Numbered from the stretch's first letter, positions 43,485 to 57,180 are shown. The stretch: 58,818 nucleotides of DNA from Escherichia sp. MOD1-EC7003 (GCF_002965065.1 NZ_PTRE01000068.1:1-58818); one strand, 5' to 3'. The notes: a model not told the origin generated them from the letters alone. Numbers and translations are program-made.

Positions 43485-46400
43485 ATGAAAAGAATGTTAA
43501 TCAACGCAACTCAGCAGGAAGAGTTGCGCGTTGCCCTTGTAGATGGGCAGCGTCTGTATGATCTGGATATCGAAAGTCCAGGACACGAACAGAAAAAGGC
43601 AAACATCTACAAAGGTAAAATCACCCGCATTGAACCGAGTCTGGAAGCTGCTTTTGTTGATTATGGCGCTGAACGTCACGGTTTCCTCCCACTAAAAGAA
43701 ATTGCCCGCGAATATTTCCCTGCTAACTACAGTGCTCATGGTCGTCCCAACATTAAAGATGTGTTGCGTGAAGGTCAGGAAGTCATTGTTCAGATCGATA
43801 AAGAAGAGCGCGGCAACAAAGGCGCGGCATTAACCACCTTTATCAGCCTGGCGGGTAGCTATCTGGTTCTGATGCCGAACAACCCGCGCGCAGGTGGCAT
43901 TTCTCGCCGTATCGAAGGCGATGACCGTACCGAATTAAAAGAAGCACTGGCAAGCCTTGAACTGCCGGAAGGCATGGGGCTTATCGTGCGCACCGCTGGC
44001 GTCGGCAAATCCGCTGAGGCGCTGCAATGGGATTTAAGCTTCCGTCTGAAACACTGGGAAGCCATCAAAAAAGCCGCTGAAAGCCGCCCTGCTCCGTTCC
44101 TGATTCATCAGGAGAGCAACGTAATCGTTCGCGCATTCCGCGATTACTTACGTCAGGACATCGGCGAAATCCTGATTGATAACCCGAAAGTGCTCGAACT
44201 GGCGCGTCAGCATATCGCTGCATTAGGTCGCCCGGATTTTAGCAGCAAAATCAAACTGTACACTGGTGAGATCCCGCTGTTCAGCCACTACCAGATCGAA
44301 TCGCAGATCGAGTCTGCCTTCCAGCGTGAAGTCCGCCTGCCGTCCGGTGGTTCCATTGTTATCGACAGCACCGAAGCGTTAACGGCCATCGACATCAACT
44401 CCGCACGTGCGACTCGCGGCGGCGATATCGAAGAAACCGCGTTTAACACCAACCTCGAAGCTGCCGATGAGATTGCTCGTCAGCTTCGCCTGCGTGACCT
44501 CGGCGGCCTGATTGTTATCGACTTCATCGACATGACGCCAGTACGCCACCAGCGTGCGGTAGAAAACCGTCTGCGTGAAGCAGTGCGTCAGGACCGTGCG
44601 CGTATTCAAATCAGCCATATTTCCCGCTTTGGCCTGCTGGAAATGTCTCGTCAGCGCCTGAGTCCGTCTCTGGGCGAGTCCAGCCATCACGTCTGCCCGC
44701 GCTGCTCCGGTACTGGCACCGTGCGTGACAACGAATCCCTGTCGCTCTCTATTCTGCGTCTGATCGAAGAAGAAGCGCTGAAAGAGAACACTCAGGAGGT
44801 CCACGCCATTGTTCCTGTGCCAATCGCGTCTTACCTGCTGAATGAAAAACGTTCAGCGGTGAATGCGATTGAAACTCGTCAGGACGGCGTGCGCTGTGTG
44901 ATTGTGCCAAACGATCAGATGGAAACCCCGCACTACCATGTGCTGCGCGTGCGTAAAGGGGAAGAAACTCCAACCTTAAGCTACATGCTGCCGAAGCTGC
45001 ATGAAGAAGCGATGGCGCTGCCGTCTGAAGAAGAGTTCGCTGAACGTAAGCGTCCGGAACAGCCTGCACTGGCAACCTTTGCCATGCCGGATGTGCCGCC
45101 AGCGCCAACCCCAACAGAACCTGCCGCGCCTGTCGTAGCCCCAGCGCCTAAAGCTGCACCAGCAACACCAGCAGCTCCTGCACAACCAGGTCTGTTGAGC
45201 CGCTTCTTCGGCGCACTGAAAGCGCTGTTCAGCGGTGATGAAGAAACCAAACCGATCGAGCAACCAGCACCGAAAGCAGAAGCGAAACCGGAACGTCAAC
45301 AGGATCGTCGCAAGCCTCGTCAGAACAATCGCCGTGACCGTAATGAGCGCCGCGACACCCGTAGCGAACGTACTGAAGGCAGCGATAATCGCGAAGAAAA
45401 CCGTCGTAATCGTCGCCAGGCACAGCAGCAGACGACTGAGACGCGTGAGAGCCGTCAGCAGGCTGAGGTAACAGAAAAAGCACGTACCACCGACGAGCAG
45501 CAAGCGCCGCGTCGTGAACGTAGCCGCCGCCGTAACGATGATAAACGTCAGGTGCAACAAGAAGCGAAGGCGCTGAATGTTGAAGAGCAATCTGTTCAGG
45601 AAAACGACCAGGAAGAACGTGTACGTCCAGTTCAGCCGCGTCGTAAACAGCGTCAGCTCAATCAGAAAGTGCGTTACGAGCAAAGCGTAGCCGAAGAAGC
45701 GGTAGCCGCACCAGTGGTTGAAGAAACTGCCGCTGCCGAACCAGTTGTCCAGGAAGCGCCAGCCCCGCGCACAGAACTGGTGAAAGTCCCGCTGCCAGTC
45801 ATAGCGCAAACTGCGCCGGAACAGCAAGAAGAGCACAATGCCGATAACCGTGACAACGGTGGCATGCCGCGTCGTTCTCGCCGCTCACCTCGTCACCTGC
45901 GCGTGAGTGGTCAGCGTCGTCGTCGTTATCGTGACGAGCGTTATCCTACCCAGTCACCCATGCCGTTGACCGTAGCGTGCGCGTCTCCGGAACTGGCCTC
46001 TGGCAAAGTCTGTATCCGCTATCCAATTGTACGTCCACAAGATGTACAGGTTGAAGTGCTGCGCGAACAGGAAGAAGTACAAGCGCTGCCGATGGTGACT
46101 GAGGTTCCTGTCGTCGCAGCTGTCGAACCTGTGATTAGCGCACCGGTTGTTGAAGAAGTGGCTGAAGTCGTAGAAGCCCCCGTTCAGGTTGCCGAACCGC
46201 AACCAGAAGTGGTTGAAACGACGCATCCTGAAGTGATTGCCACCTCGGTAACTGAACAGCCACAGGTGATTACCGAGGCTGATGTTGCCGTAGCCCAGGA
46301 AGTTGCAGAACACGTAGAACCAGTGGTTGAACCACAGGAAGAGACGGCAGATATTGAAGAAGTTGCCGAAACTACCGAGGTTGTGGTTGCTGAACCTGCC

Positions 46401-46652
46401 GCACCAGTCGTTGCTGAAGTCGCAGCAGAAGTTGAAACGGTAGCCGCTATTGAACCTGAGATAGCTGTCGAGCATAACCATGCTACCTCGCCAATGACAC
46501 GCGCTCCTGCTCCGGAATATGTTCCCGAAGCACCGCGTCACAGTGACTGGCAGCGCCCTACTTTTGCCTTCGAAGGTAAAGGTGCCGCAGGTGGTCATAC
46601 AGCAACGCATCATGCCTCTGCCGCTCCTGCGCGCCCGCAACCTGTTGAGTGA
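43485..46652 (+). CDS. rne: Ribonuclease E
   Basis: A 1055-residue endoribonuclease that organises the RNA degradosome. The N-terminal half has the S1 domain (about 36-119), 5'-sensor, DNase-I-like catalytic Asp303/Asp346 region ([19 protein letters not shown]) and Zn-link CPRCSGTG (about 404-407). Then come the membrane-targeting helix ([15 protein letters not shown]), an Arg-rich RNA-binding region, the helicase/enolase sites, and the PNPase-binding C-terminus ending RPQPVE. It is about six residues shorter than recalled K-12 in the Val/Glu/Ala-rich part. Intact. Confidence 0.98.
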   Translation: MKRMLINATQQEELRVALVDGQRLYDLDIESPGHEQKKANIYKGKITRIEPSLEAAFVDYGAERHGFLPLKEIAREYFPANYSAHGRPNIKDVLREGQEVIVQIDKEERGNKGAALTTFISLAGSYLVLMPNNPRAGGISRRIEGDDRTELKEALASLELPEGMGLIVRTAGVGKSAEALQWDLSFRLKHWEAIKKAAESRPAPFLIHQESNVIVRAFRDYLRQDIGEILIDNPKVLELARQHIAALGRPDFSSKIKLYTGEIPLFSHYQIESQIESAFQREVRLPSGGSIVIDSTEALTAIDINSARATRGGDIEETAFNTNLEAADEIARQLRLRDLGGLIVIDFIDMTPVRHQRAVENRLREAVRQDRARIQISHISRFGLLEMSRQRLSPSLGESSHHVCPRCSGTGTVRDNESLSLSILRLIEEEALKENTQEVHAIVPVPIASYLLNEKRSAVNAIETRQDGVRCVIVPNDQMETPHYHVLRVRKGEETPTLSYMLPKLHEEAMALPSEEEFAERKRPEQPALATFAMPDVPPAPTPTEPAAPVVAPAPKAAPATPAAPAQPGLLSRFFGALKALFSGDEETKPIEQPAPKAEAKPERQQDRRKPRQNNRRDRNERRDTRSERTEGSDNREENRRNRRQAQQQTTETRESRQQAEVTEKARTTDEQQAPRRERSRRRNDDKRQVQQEAKALNVEEQSVQENDQEERVRPVQPRRKQRQLNQKVRYEQSVAEEAVAAPVVEETAAAEPVVQEAPAPRTELVKVPLPVIAQTAPEQQEEHNADNRDNGGMPRRSRRSPRHLRVSGQRRRRYRDERYPTQSPMPLTVACASPELASGKVCIRYPIVRPQDVQVEVLREQEEVQALPMVTEVPVVAAVEPVISAPVVEEVAEVVEAPVQVAEPQPEVVETTHPEVIATSVTEQPQVITEADVAVAQEVAEHVEPVVEPQEETADIEEVAETTEVVVAEPAAPVVAEVAAEVETVAAIEPEIAVEHNHATSPMTRAPAPEYVPEAPRHSDWQRPTFAFEGKGAAGGHTATHHASAAPARPQPVE

Positions 46653-46667
46653 TAATTAGCTCAAAGT

Positions 46668-46685
46668 AAAAAAGCCCTGGTAACT
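46668..46685 (+). terminator. Orphan left arm of the rne terminator
   Basis: AAAAAAGCCCTGGTAACT is the 5' arm of the usual rne terminator, but the complementary GGGCTTTTTT arm is absent. The sequence breaks here into the IS-like fragment. Confidence 0.7.
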
Positions 46686-46790
46686 GGACTGCCCCCCAAA
46701 AGTTGGACACCCAACTGATTAAGGTGCAGTTTTTTATGGCAAAGCCAAAATATCCTTATAAACCACTCCCCGCCCCCTTGCCGATAAATA
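46686..46790 (+). mobile_element. IS3-family-like end fragment at a deletion junction
   Basis: TGGACTGCCCCCCAAAAGTT resembles the terminal repeat of IS3/IS150-group elements. Some 50 bp later an ATG opens MAKPKYPY, like the start of IS150-group OrfA (MSKPKYPF). The resemblance then fades over about 30 bp before flgN sequence begins. Only one IS end remains, as expected after IS-mediated deletion. The family call rests on memory. Confidence 0.45.
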
Positions 46791-47071
46791 AAAGCGCCCT
46801 GCTGGCTACGCTGGATTACCTCGAACCGTTACGCAGAAAAGCCCCCAATGCAGCAAATAGCGTTGATATAAACCAACGCTGGCAGGAAATTACTGTAAAA
46901 ACGCAGCAACTACGCCAAATGAATCAACATAACGGTTGGTTACTGGAAGGACAGATTGAGCGCAATCAACAGGCGCTGGAAATGTTGAAGCCGCATCAGG
47001 AACCGACGCTGTACGGGGCGAACGATCAGACATCAACACCCCATCGTGGAAGTAAAAAGATTTCGATCTAA
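46736..47071 (+). pseudogene. flgN: flgN 3' remnant fused to an IS-derived start
   Basis: From about 46790 the frame matches the flagellar chaperone FlgN from around residue 46 to its end (LLATLDYLE, WQEITVKTQQLRQMNQHNGW, finally KKISI). The first ~45 residues are replaced by MAKPKYPYKPLPAPLPIN from the IS-like fragment, giving a 111-codon hybrid frame. FlgN escorts FlgK and FlgL, whose genes are also missing here, so any product would be without partners. Confidence 0.85.
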
Positions 47072-47079
47072 AAATTATC

Positions 47080-47102
47080 TCCGGCCTGCAGTGCAGGCCG
47101 GA
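47080..47102. terminator. Terminator between flgN remnant and murJ
   Basis: CCGGCCTGCA and TGCAGGCCGG form a near-perfect palindrome between the convergent genes. Confidence 0.75.
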
Positions 47103-47110
47103 ATGCATTG

Positions 47111-48715
<1,605 letters not shown>

Positions 48716-48755
48716 CTAGATTATGATGAATTGCTACCGCCAGATGTTACAGGGT

Positions 48756-49679
48756 TTATTCACTCATCGCATCGCGCCAGATCTTGTCAACGATACGCTG
48801 CGCCAGCACTGCCTGTTCTCCGGCGGTTTGTGGAACGGTCTGATTTTGCACGCAATCAATGAAGTGCCGCGCACATCCGACAAATCCACGTTGCTCAAGA
48901 GTACTCTGCCAACCTGGAATTGGTTTATGTACTACGCCCTGCCCGCGCTCCTCACTCCATTCACGCATATCCGTAATGTTGATGAGCGCACCATCAGTCA
49001 CGGCCTGCACAGTTTCACGCTGACTTCCGGCACGGCGATGCATACAGGTGGTGATCTGCAAAGGGCCGACCGAAAAATGGTGCTCGGCAAATAGCATTTC
49101 ACCAGCGTCGTTAATCAATAGCGTACCGCCATCCAGAGAGGCTTTGCCGCCCGACAACCATAGCGCGGTATCCACCACATGCAGATAATCATCCAACAAC
49201 GTGAAATAAAGATCGTGTGGCCCGACGCTATTGCTACGATGTTTATCCATTCTTAGCGAGGCAGCGGGTGCGAGTTGCGTTTTTAACTCACCGTAGAGTG
49301 GTGCGAAGCGACGGTTAAAACCGACCATCAACGCCAGTTTTTTCCGCGCCGCCAGTTCCACCAGCCGTTCAGCATCGCGCAAATTTTCTGCCAGCGGTTT
49401 ATCGACACAGACATGTACCCCTGCATTGAGTAACGTACTGACCACGTCAAAGTGGCTGGCGGTGCTGGAATGCACAAAAACCGCATCGCAACTGGCAGCA
49501 AGGCTGGATAACGAATCGGCATAAGGAATGCGCCAGCTTTCACAAATTGGCAGGGCTTTCGCACGCGTAGGCGACCACGCACCTTGTAACGTCCAGTCAG
49601 ATGCTGCCGCCAGCACCGGTAACCACGCTTTTTGTGCAATACCGCCCAATCCCACTACGCCGATACGTAATTTTTTCAC
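48756..49679 (-). CDS. yceM: GFO/IDH/MocA-family oxidoreductase YceM
   Basis: A 307-residue putative NAD(P)-dependent oxidoreductase. The N-terminal Rossmann motif is IGVVGLGGIAQKAWLP, with VDKPLAENL of the family. It starts at GTG 49679 behind GGGAG, 1 bp after the yceH stop, so the genes are coupled. Historically mviM. Substrate unknown. Confidence 0.93.
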   Translation of the reverse strand: MKKLRIGVVGLGGIAQKAWLPVLAAASDWTLQGAWSPTRAKALPICESWRIPYADSLSSLAASCDAVFVHSSTASHFDVVSTLLNAGVHVCVDKPLAENLRDAERLVELAARKKLALMVGFNRRFAPLYGELKTQLAPAASLRMDKHRSNSVGPHDLYFTLLDDYLHVVDTALWLSGGKASLDGGTLLINDAGEMLFAEHHFSVGPLQITTCMHRRAGSQRETVQAVTDGALINITDMREWSEERGQGVVHKPIPGWQSTLEQRGFVGCARHFIDCVQNQTVPQTAGEQAVLAQRIVDKIWRDAMSE

Positions 49680-49680
49680 T

Positions 49681-50923
<1,243 letters not shown>

Positions 50924-51158
50924 TCTATACCTACTCCTTCCCATAACGTCTTTAATACGCTGTAAGTATTACTATACCTGCGCAACCAGACCCTGTGAAA
51001 AGTCCCAAATGCCATTTCCTGCATTATTCACATATTTGATAAAAACTCTCTATCAAAGCGACGTTTTGATAAAAAAATATTGTCCCCAAAGTGATGGGAA
51101 AAGTCGTAGCGGCAATGCAGAATAGAAAGTGCTCATCTTTTATTTCCCGGGAGGGGAA

Positions 51159-52367
51159 ATGTCCCGCGTGTCGCAGGCGAGGAACCTGGGTAAATATTTC
51201 CTGCTCATCGATAATATGCTGGTCGTGCTGGGGTTCTTTGTTGTCTTCCCGCTGATCTCTATCCGCTTCGTCGATCAAATGGGCTGGGCCGCCGTCATGG
51301 TTGGTATTGCCCTTGGTCTACGCCAGTTTATTCAGCAAGGTCTGGGTATTTTCGGCGGCGCAATTGCCGACCGCTTTGGCGCCAAACCGATGATTGTCAT
51401 CGGTATGCTAATGCGAGCCGCCGGATTCGCCACGATGGGTATCGCCCACGAACCGTGGCTGCTGTGGTTTTCTTGCCTGCTCTCGGGACTCGGCGGCACG
51501 TTATTTGACCCTCCGCGTTCGGCGCTGGTGGTAAAATTAATCCGTCCACAGCAGCGTGGTCGTTTTTTCTCGCTGTTGATGATGCAGGACAGTGCCGGTG
51601 CGGTCATTGGCGCATTGTTGGGAAGCTGGCTGTTGCAATACGACTTTCGCCTGGTCTGCGCCACAGGGGCAGTTTTGTTTGTGCTGTGTGCGGCGTTTAA
51701 TGCCTGGCTGTTACCGGCATGGAAACTCTCCACCATACGCACGCCCGTTCGCGAAGGCATGACCCGCGTGATGCGTGACAAGCGTTTTGTCACCTATGTC
51801 CTGACACTGGCGGGTTACTACATGCTGGCTGTACAAGTGATGCTGATGCTGCCAATTATGGTCAACGACGTCGCAGGCGCCCCCTCTGCCGTTAAATGGA
51901 TGTATGCCATTGAAGCGTGTCTGTCGTTAACGTTGCTCTACCCTATCGCCCGCTGGAGTGAAAAGCATTTTCGTCTGGAACATCGGTTGATGACTGGTTT
52001 GTTGATAATGTCATTAAGCATGATGCCGGTGGGCATGGTCAGCGGCCTGCAACAACTTTTCACCCTGATTTGTCTGTTTTATATCGGGTCAATCATTGCC
52101 GAGCCTGCGCGTGAAACCTTAAGTGCTTCGCTGGCAGACGCAAAAGCACGCGGCAGCTATATGGGGTTTAGCCGTCTGGGTCTGGCGATTGGCGGCGCTA
52201 TTGGTTATATCGGTGGCGGCTGGTTGTTTGACCTGGGCAAATCGGCGCACCAACCAGAGCTTCCGTGGATGATGCTGGGCATTATTGGCATCTTCACTTT
52301 CCTTACGCTGGGTTGGCAGTTTAGCCAGAAACGCGCCGCGCGTCGTTTGCTGGAACGCGACGCCTGA
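51159..52367 (+). CDS. mdtH: MFS drug efflux transporter MdtH
   Basis: A 402-residue DHA1-type major facilitator with about 11-12 helices and motif [16 protein letters not shown]. In E. coli it gives mild resistance to norfloxacin and enoxacin. ATG 51159 is behind GGGAGGGGAA, a strong SD. Divergent from rimJ across 235 bp. Confidence 0.96.
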   Translation: MSRVSQARNLGKYFLLIDNMLVVLGFFVVFPLISIRFVDQMGWAAVMVGIALGLRQFIQQGLGIFGGAIADRFGAKPMIVIGMLMRAAGFATMGIAHEPWLLWFSCLLSGLGGTLFDPPRSALVVKLIRPQQRGRFFSLLMMQDSAGAVIGALLGSWLLQYDFRLVCATGAVLFVLCAAFNAWLLPAWKLSTIRTPVREGMTRVMRDKRFVTYVLTLAGYYMLAVQVMLMLPIMVNDVAGAPSAVKWMYAIEACLSLTLLYPIARWSEKHFRLEHRLMTGLLIMSLSMMPVGMVSGLQQLFTLICLFYIGSIIAEPARETLSASLADAKARGSYMGFSRLGLAIGGAIGYIGGGWLFDLGKSAHQPELPWMMLGIIGIFTFLTLGWQFSQKRAARRLLERDA

Positions 52368-52430
52368 TTTGATACTCCCCTCTGACTCCTCCATACTGAA
52401 AGTGAACTGACAGCCAAATGGAGGAGTCAC

Positions 52431-53078
52431 GTGAAGCTATACATTTACGATCACTGCCCTTACTGCCTCAAAGCCCGCATGATTTTCGGCCTGAAAAATA
52501 TCCCCGTCGAATTACATGTTCTGCTCAACGACGACGCAGAAACACCCACCCGGATGATCGGTCAAAAACAGGTTCCCATTCTGCAAAAAGATGACAGCCG
52601 CTATATGCCAGAAAGCATGGACATCGTTCACTATGTCGATAAACTCGACGGCAAACCGTTACTGACCGGCAAACGTTCCCCTGCCATTGAAGAATGGCTG
52701 CGCAAGGTCAATGGCTACGCCAACAAACTATTGTTGCCGCGTTTTGCCAAATCGGCATTTGATGAGTTTTCCACTCCCGCCGCGCACAAATATTTCGTTG
52801 ACAAGAAAGAGGCCAGCGCGGGTAATTTTGCCGACCTGCTGGCCCACTCTGACGGTCTGATTAAGAATATCAGCGATGATTTACGTATGCTGGACAAACT
52901 TATCGTCAAACCGAACGCCGTGAATGGCGAACTTTCGGAAGATGATATCCAACTATTTCCACTGCTACGAAATCTGACGTTGGTAGCCGGAATTAACTGG
53001 CCAAGCCGCGTTGCTGATTACCGCGATAACATGGCGAAACAAACACAAATCAATTTGTTATCGTCTATGGCGATTTAA
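52431..53078 (+). CDS. grxB: Glutaredoxin 2
   Basis: A 215-residue GST-like glutaredoxin with active site HCPYC (residues 8-12). It reduces disulfides and mixed disulfides using glutathione. The all-helical C-terminal domain spans about 85-215. Intact. Confidence 0.97.
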   Translation: MKLYIYDHCPYCLKARMIFGLKNIPVELHVLLNDDAETPTRMIGQKQVPILQKDDSRYMPESMDIVHYVDKLDGKPLLTGKRSPAIEEWLRKVNGYANKLLLPRFAKSAFDEFSTPAAHKYFVDKKEASAGNFADLLAHSDGLIKNISDDLRMLDKLIVKPNAVNGELSEDDIQLFPLLRNLTLVAGINWPSRVADYRDNMAKQTQINLLSSMAI

Positions 53079-53211
53079 TCCTGACCCGCCGCGGCAGCCT
53101 GTATTCGCAGGTTGCCGCCGTTTTCAGTTTTTTCTGCTGGCGAGTTTATCGCTGATGACACATGCTGCGTTGTGTCAGGATATTGACGCAGATTTCATGT
53201 CGAGGACTACC

Positions 53212-53772
53212 ATGAACAAGTTTTTATTTGCCGCTGCATTGATCATCAGTGGTCTGCTCGTTGGCTGTAATCAACTCACCCAATACACCATCACCGAACA
53301 AGAAATTAACCAGTCGCTTGCGAAACATAATAATTTCTCAAAAGATATCGGTTTGCCCGGCGTGGCTGACGCCCATATTGTTTTGACAAACCTGGCCTGC
53401 CAAATTGGTCGCGAAGAGCCGAATAAGGTTACCCTAACCGGAGACGCCAATCTGGACATGAACTCCCTGTTCGGTAGCCAGAAAGCGACCATGAAACTGA
53501 AGCTGAAAGCGCTGCCCGTGTTTAATAAAGAAAAAGGCGCGATCTTCCTGAAAGAGATGGAAGTAGTCGATGCGACGGTACAACCGGAAAAAATGCAAAC
53601 ACTGATACAAACGTTGCTCCCCTATTTGAACCAGGCTTTACGCAATTACTTTAACCAACAACCTGCTTACGTCCTGCGCGAAGATGGCAGCAAGGGGGAA
53701 GCAATGGCGAAGAAACTGGCGAAAGGTATTGAAGTGAAGCCAGGCGAAATCGTCATTCCGTTTACTGATTAA
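53212..53772 (+). CDS. yceB: DUF1439 lipoprotein YceB
   Basis: A 186-residue protein with lipobox LLVGC (Cys19) and DUF1439 body (ITEQEINQSLAKHNNFSKDI...). Probably envelope lipoprotein with a lipid-binding tubular fold. ATG 53212 is chosen because the lipoprotein signal begins there. Confidence 0.93.
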   Translation: MNKFLFAAALIISGLLVGCNQLTQYTITEQEINQSLAKHNNFSKDIGLPGVADAHIVLTNLACQIGREEPNKVTLTGDANLDMNSLFGSQKATMKLKLKALPVFNKEKGAIFLKEMEVVDATVQPEKMQTLIQTLLPYLNQALRNYFNQQPAYVLREDGSKGEAMAKKLAKGIEVKPGEIVIPFTD

Positions 53773-53810
53773 TCACGAGGGCGCATTCGCGCCCCTTATT
53801 TTTCGTGCAA

Positions 53811-53826
53811 AGGAAAACGTTTCCGC
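53811..53826 (+). promoter_or_regulatory. PurR operator of pyrC
   Basis: AGGAAAACGTTTCCGC matches the PurR box of the E. coli pyrC promoter, about 50 bp upstream of the start codon. Confidence 0.8.
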
Positions 53827-53839
53827 TTATCCTTTGTGT

Positions 53840-53863
53840 CCGGCAAAAACACCCCTCAGCCGG
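53840..53863 (+). promoter_or_regulatory. pyrC leader hairpin occluding the ribosome-binding site
   Basis: CCGGC at 53840 pairs with GCCGG at 53859, which contains the SD GGAG. In E. coli, CTP-dependent start-site choice decides whether this hairpin forms. The layout is retained. Confidence 0.75.
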
Positions 53864-53876
53864 AGCATAGAGATTA

Positions 53877-54923
53877 ATGACTACACCATCCCAGGTATTA
53901 AAGATCCGCCGCCCAGACGACTGGCACCTTCACCTCCGCGATGGCGACATGTTAAAAACTGTCGTGCCGTATACCAGCGGAATTTATGGACGGGCTATCA
54001 TAATGCCCAACCTGGCTCCCCCCGTGACAACGGTTGAGGCTGCTATGGCGTATCGCCAGCGTATTCTTGACGCCATACCTGCCGGGCATGATTTCACCCC
54101 GCTGATGACCTGTTATTTAACAGATTCGCTGAACCCTGATGAGCTGGAGCGTGGATTTAACGAAGGCGTGTTCACCGCTGCAAAACTTTACCCTGCAAAC
54201 GCAACCACTAACTCCAGCCATGGCGTGACGTCGGTGGACGCAATCATGCCGGTACTTGAGCGCATGGAAAAAATCGGTATGCCGCTACTGGTGCATGGTG
54301 AAGTGACACATGCAGATATCGACATTTTTGATCGTGAAGCGCGCTTTATAGAAAGCGTGATGGAACCGCTGCGCCAGCGCCTGACTGCGCTGAAAGTCGT
54401 TTTTGAGCACATCACCACCAAAGATGCTGCCGACTATGTCCGTGACGGAAATGAACGGCTGGCTGCCACCATCACTCCGCAGCATCTGATGTTCAACCGC
54501 AACCATATGCTGGTTGGTGGCGTGCGTCCGCATCTGTATTGTCTACCAATCCTCAAACGCAATATTCACCAACAGGCATTGCGTGAACTGGTCGCCAGCG
54601 GTTTTAATCGTGTATTCCTCGGAACGGATTCTGCGCCACATGCACGTCATCGCAAAGAGAGCAGCTGCGGCTGCGCGGGCTGCTTCAATGCTCCAACCGC
54701 GCTGGGCAGTTACGCTACCGTCTTTGAAGAGATGAATGCTCTGCAGCACTTTGAAGCATTCTGTTCTGTAAACGGCCCGCAGTTCTATGGTTTGCCGGTC
54801 AACGACACATTCATCGAACTGGTACGCGAAGAGCAGCAGGTTGCTGAAAGCATTGCACTGACTGATGACACGCTAGTGCCATTCCTCGCCGGAGAAACGG
54901 TACGCTGGTCCGTTAAACAATAA
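53877..54923 (+). CDS. pyrC: Dihydroorotase PyrC
   Basis: A 348-residue zinc amidohydrolase of pyrimidine synthesis that interconverts carbamoyl-aspartate and dihydroorotate. Zinc ligands are in [12 protein letters not shown], the carboxylated Lys is in [13 protein letters not shown], and the catalytic loop is in [15 protein letters not shown]. Intact. Confidence 0.98.
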   Translation: MTTPSQVLKIRRPDDWHLHLRDGDMLKTVVPYTSGIYGRAIIMPNLAPPVTTVEAAMAYRQRILDAIPAGHDFTPLMTCYLTDSLNPDELERGFNEGVFTAAKLYPANATTNSSHGVTSVDAIMPVLERMEKIGMPLLVHGEVTHADIDIFDREARFIESVMEPLRQRLTALKVVFEHITTKDAADYVRDGNERLAATITPQHLMFNRNHMLVGGVRPHLYCLPILKRNIHQQALRELVASGFNRVFLGTDSAPHARHRKESSCGCAGCFNAPTALGSYATVFEEMNALQHFEAFCSVNGPQFYGLPVNDTFIELVREEQQVAESIALTDDTLVPFLAGETVRWSVKQ

Positions 54924-54959
54924 AAATCGTAGCTACCTGTTGTCATTAGGCTATTTTAC

Positions 54960-54975
54960 CTGTATAAATAACCAG
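54960..54975 (+). promoter_or_regulatory. LexA box of dinI
   Basis: CTGTATAAATAACCAG fits CTG-N10-CAG and lies about 22 bp upstream of the dinI start. Confidence 0.85.
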
Positions 54976-54996
54976 TATATTCAACAGGGGGCTATT

Positions 54997-55242
54997 ATGC
55001 GAATTGAAGTCACCATAGCGAAAACTTCTCCATTACCAGCCGGGGCTATTGACGCCCTGGCAGGTGAACTTTCCCGCCGTATTCAGTATGCGTTTCCTGA
55101 TAATGAAGGCCACGTATCAGTACGTTATGCCGCAGCGAATAATTTATCGGTTATTGGCGCGACCAAAGAAGATAAACAGCGCATTAGCGAAATTCTCCAG
55201 GAAACCTGGGAAAGCGCCGATGACTGGTTTGTCAGCGAATAA
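54997..55242 (+). CDS. dinI: DNA-damage-inducible protein DinI
   Basis: An 81-residue SOS protein that stabilises or modulates RecA filaments. It starts MRIEVTIAKTSPLPAG and has the acidic C-terminal helix (ETWESADDWFVSE) that mimics DNA. LexA-controlled. Confidence 0.97.
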   Translation: MRIEVTIAKTSPLPAGAIDALAGELSRRIQYAFPDNEGHVSVRYAAANNLSVIGATKEDKQRISEILQETWESADDWFVSE

Positions 55243-55263
55243 TATGCAGTAATTTTTGTTTTT

Positions 55264-55286
55264 GCCGGGTCGCCCCGGCTTTTTTA
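55264..55286 (+). terminator. dinI terminator
   Basis: GCCGGGTCGCCCCGGC followed by TTTTTTA is a canonical intrinsic terminator. Confidence 0.9.
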
Positions 55287-55531
55287 TTTGACTTAATAAG
55301 TGTGAGTACAAAATTTCTACACTTCCACAAAATAATTGTACAATATGCTAAAAAAATATGAATAACATGCTGTTTTATTGTTCATATAAATCTTAAAAGC
55401 AGAAATTTATCTGCTCCCCTCTTTAAAAATTCGGTGAATACCCTTACTTGTTGGTATACTGAAGTTGCTTCAGATAAAAACGCATTGAACCTCGAATAAC
55501 GTTGTCTAGTAACACGATTTAGGGGGCCATG

Positions 55532-55786
55532 ATGGAAAAAAATAATGAAGTCATTCAGACTCATCCGCTCGTAGGGTGGGACATCAGCACCGTTGATAGC
55601 TATGATGCGCTGATGTTGCGTTTGCACTACCAGACCCCAAATAAGTCCGAGCAGGAAGGGACTGAAGTTGGTCAGACACTCTGGTTAACCACTGATGTTG
55701 CCAGACAATTTATTTCGATATTAGAAGCAGGAATCGCCAAAATTGAATCCGGTGATTTCCAGGTAAACGAGTATCGGCGTCATTAA
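55532..55786 (+). CDS. bssS: Biofilm regulator BssS
   Basis: An 84-residue small protein (formerly yceP) affecting biofilm formation and indole/AI-2 responses in E. coli. It starts MEKNNEVIQTHPLVGWD. A preceding in-frame ATG at 55529 would add one Met. The 290-bp leader region before it is AT-rich, without another gene. Confidence 0.95.
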   Translation: MEKNNEVIQTHPLVGWDISTVDSYDALMLRLHYQTPNKSEQEGTEVGQTLWLTTDVARQFISILEAGIAKIESGDFQVNEYRRH

Positions 55787-55806
55787 CATGACATGACCAT
55801 CCACCC

Positions 55807-55830
55807 AAAAGGCACCTCACTGGTGCCTTT
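55807..55830 (+). terminator. bssS terminator
   Basis: AAAAGGCACC...GGTGCCTTT, a 7-bp GC stem with a short loop and T-residues. Confidence 0.85.
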
Positions 55831-55900
55831 ACCATTTCTGGGTTGTATATCTGCATTCAGTTAATTACTCTGCTTAAACCATGAGAGCAGAGAGAAAAAA

Positions 55901-57019
55901 ATGAAATACGATCTCATCATTATTGGCAGCGGTTCCGTAGGCGCTGCCGCCGGGTATTATGCCACCCGCGCCGGTTTAAACGTGCTAATGACCGACGCCC
56001 ATATGCCACCGCATCAACACGGCAGCCACCACGGCGATACGCGATTAATTCGCCATGCTTATGGTGAAGGCGAAAAGTATGTCCCGCTGGTCCTCCGCGC
56101 ACAAGCGCTGTGGGATGAGCTCGCCCGCCACAACGAAGATGATCCCATTTTTGTACGCTCTGGCGTCATTAACCTTGGCCCGGCTGACTCCGCATTTCTC
56201 ACCAACGTCGCCCACAGCGCAGAACAGTGGCAACTCAACATTGAAAAGCTCGATGCGCAAGGGATTATGGCCCGCTGGCCAGAAATACGCGTACCGGACA
56301 ACTACATCGGCTTATTTGAGACTGATTCCGGCTTTTTACGCAGCGAACTGGCGATTAAAACCTGGATCCAACTGGCGCAGGAAGCTGGCTGTGCGCAGCT
56401 GTTCAACTGCCCGGTCACCGCAATTCGTCATGACGATGATGGCGTAACTATTGAAACGGCTGACGGTGAGTACCAGGCGAAAAAAGCGATCGTCTGCGCG
56501 GGAACATGGGTAAAAGACCTGCTCCCGGAGCTGCCTGTCCAGCCCGTACGCAAAGTATTTGCCTGGTATCAGGCCGATGGCCGCTATAGCGTGAAAAATA
56601 AATTCCCGGCGTTTACCGGTGAACTGCCCAATGGCGATCAATATTATGGTTTTCCGGCAGAAAACGACGCGTTGAAGATTGGCAAACATAACGGAGGCCA
56701 GGTTATCCATTCAGCGGATGAACGTGTTCCGTTTGCGGAAGTGGCCAGTGATGGGTCGGAAGCCTTCCCGTTCTTGCGCAATGTGTTGCCGGGTATCGGC
56801 TGCTGCCTGTACGGCGCTGCCTGCACCTATGATAATTCGCCTGATGAAGATTTTATTATCGATACCTTACCCGGCCACGATAATACACTACTCATTACTG
56901 GTCTGAGTGGGCACGGTTTTAAATTTGCGTCAGTTTTAGGGGAAATAGCCGCCGATTTTGCGCAAGACAAAAAAAGCGATTTTGATTTGACGCCATTCAG
57001 GCTTTCCCGCTTTCAATAA
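55901..57019 (+). CDS. solA: N-methyltryptophan oxidase SolA
   Basis: A 372-residue flavoprotein of the sarcosine-oxidase family. It has N-terminal FAD motif [14 protein letters not shown] and the Cys for covalent flavin in [12 protein letters not shown] (about 308). It oxidatively demethylates N-methyl amino acids such as N-methyltryptophan. Intact. Confidence 0.96.
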   Translation: MKYDLIIIGSGSVGAAAGYYATRAGLNVLMTDAHMPPHQHGSHHGDTRLIRHAYGEGEKYVPLVLRAQALWDELARHNEDDPIFVRSGVINLGPADSAFLTNVAHSAEQWQLNIEKLDAQGIMARWPEIRVPDNYIGLFETDSGFLRSELAIKTWIQLAQEAGCAQLFNCPVTAIRHDDDGVTIETADGEYQAKKAIVCAGTWVKDLLPELPVQPVRKVFAWYQADGRYSVKNKFPAFTGELPNGDQYYGFPAENDALKIGKHNGGQVIHSADERVPFAEVASDGSEAFPFLRNVLPGIGCCLYGAACTYDNSPDEDFIIDTLPGHDNTLLITGLSGHGFKFASVLGEIAADFAQDKKSDFDLTPFRLSRFQ

Positions 57020-57029
57020 TCATCATTAC

Positions 57030-57054
57030 GGCCTCCAGAATGAGGCCATTTTTA
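57030..57054 (+). terminator. solA terminator, overlapping the yceO start
   Basis: The GGCCTC/GAGGCC stem followed by ATTTTTAC. The yceO ATG (57040) falls in the loop. Confidence 0.75.
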
Positions 57055-57180
57055 CAAGGGTATTTAATGCGTCGGTTAGTGAACTATCTCATCAATAATA
57101 TTCGCGAGCATCTGATGCTTTATCTTTTTCTCTGGGGATTGTTGGCAATTATGGACCTGATCTACGTGTTTTATTTTTAG
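57040..57180 (+). CDS. yceO: Small membrane protein YceO
   Basis: A 46-residue peptide beginning [13 protein letters not shown] with one hydrophobic helix ([22 protein letters not shown] region, about residues 25-46). K-12 has a near-identical YceO. An internal ATG at 57067 would give a 37-residue form outside the terminator hairpin. Function unclear. Confidence 0.8.
   Translation: MRPFLQGYLMRRLVNYLINNIREHLMLYLFLWGLLAIMDLIYVFYF

Noticed and set aside
44976..45836. Long open frame (286 codons) on the minus strand opposite rne
   Set aside because: Leu/Phe/Arg-rich shadow of the Ala/Glu/Arg codons of RNase E; no start context and no family resemblance.
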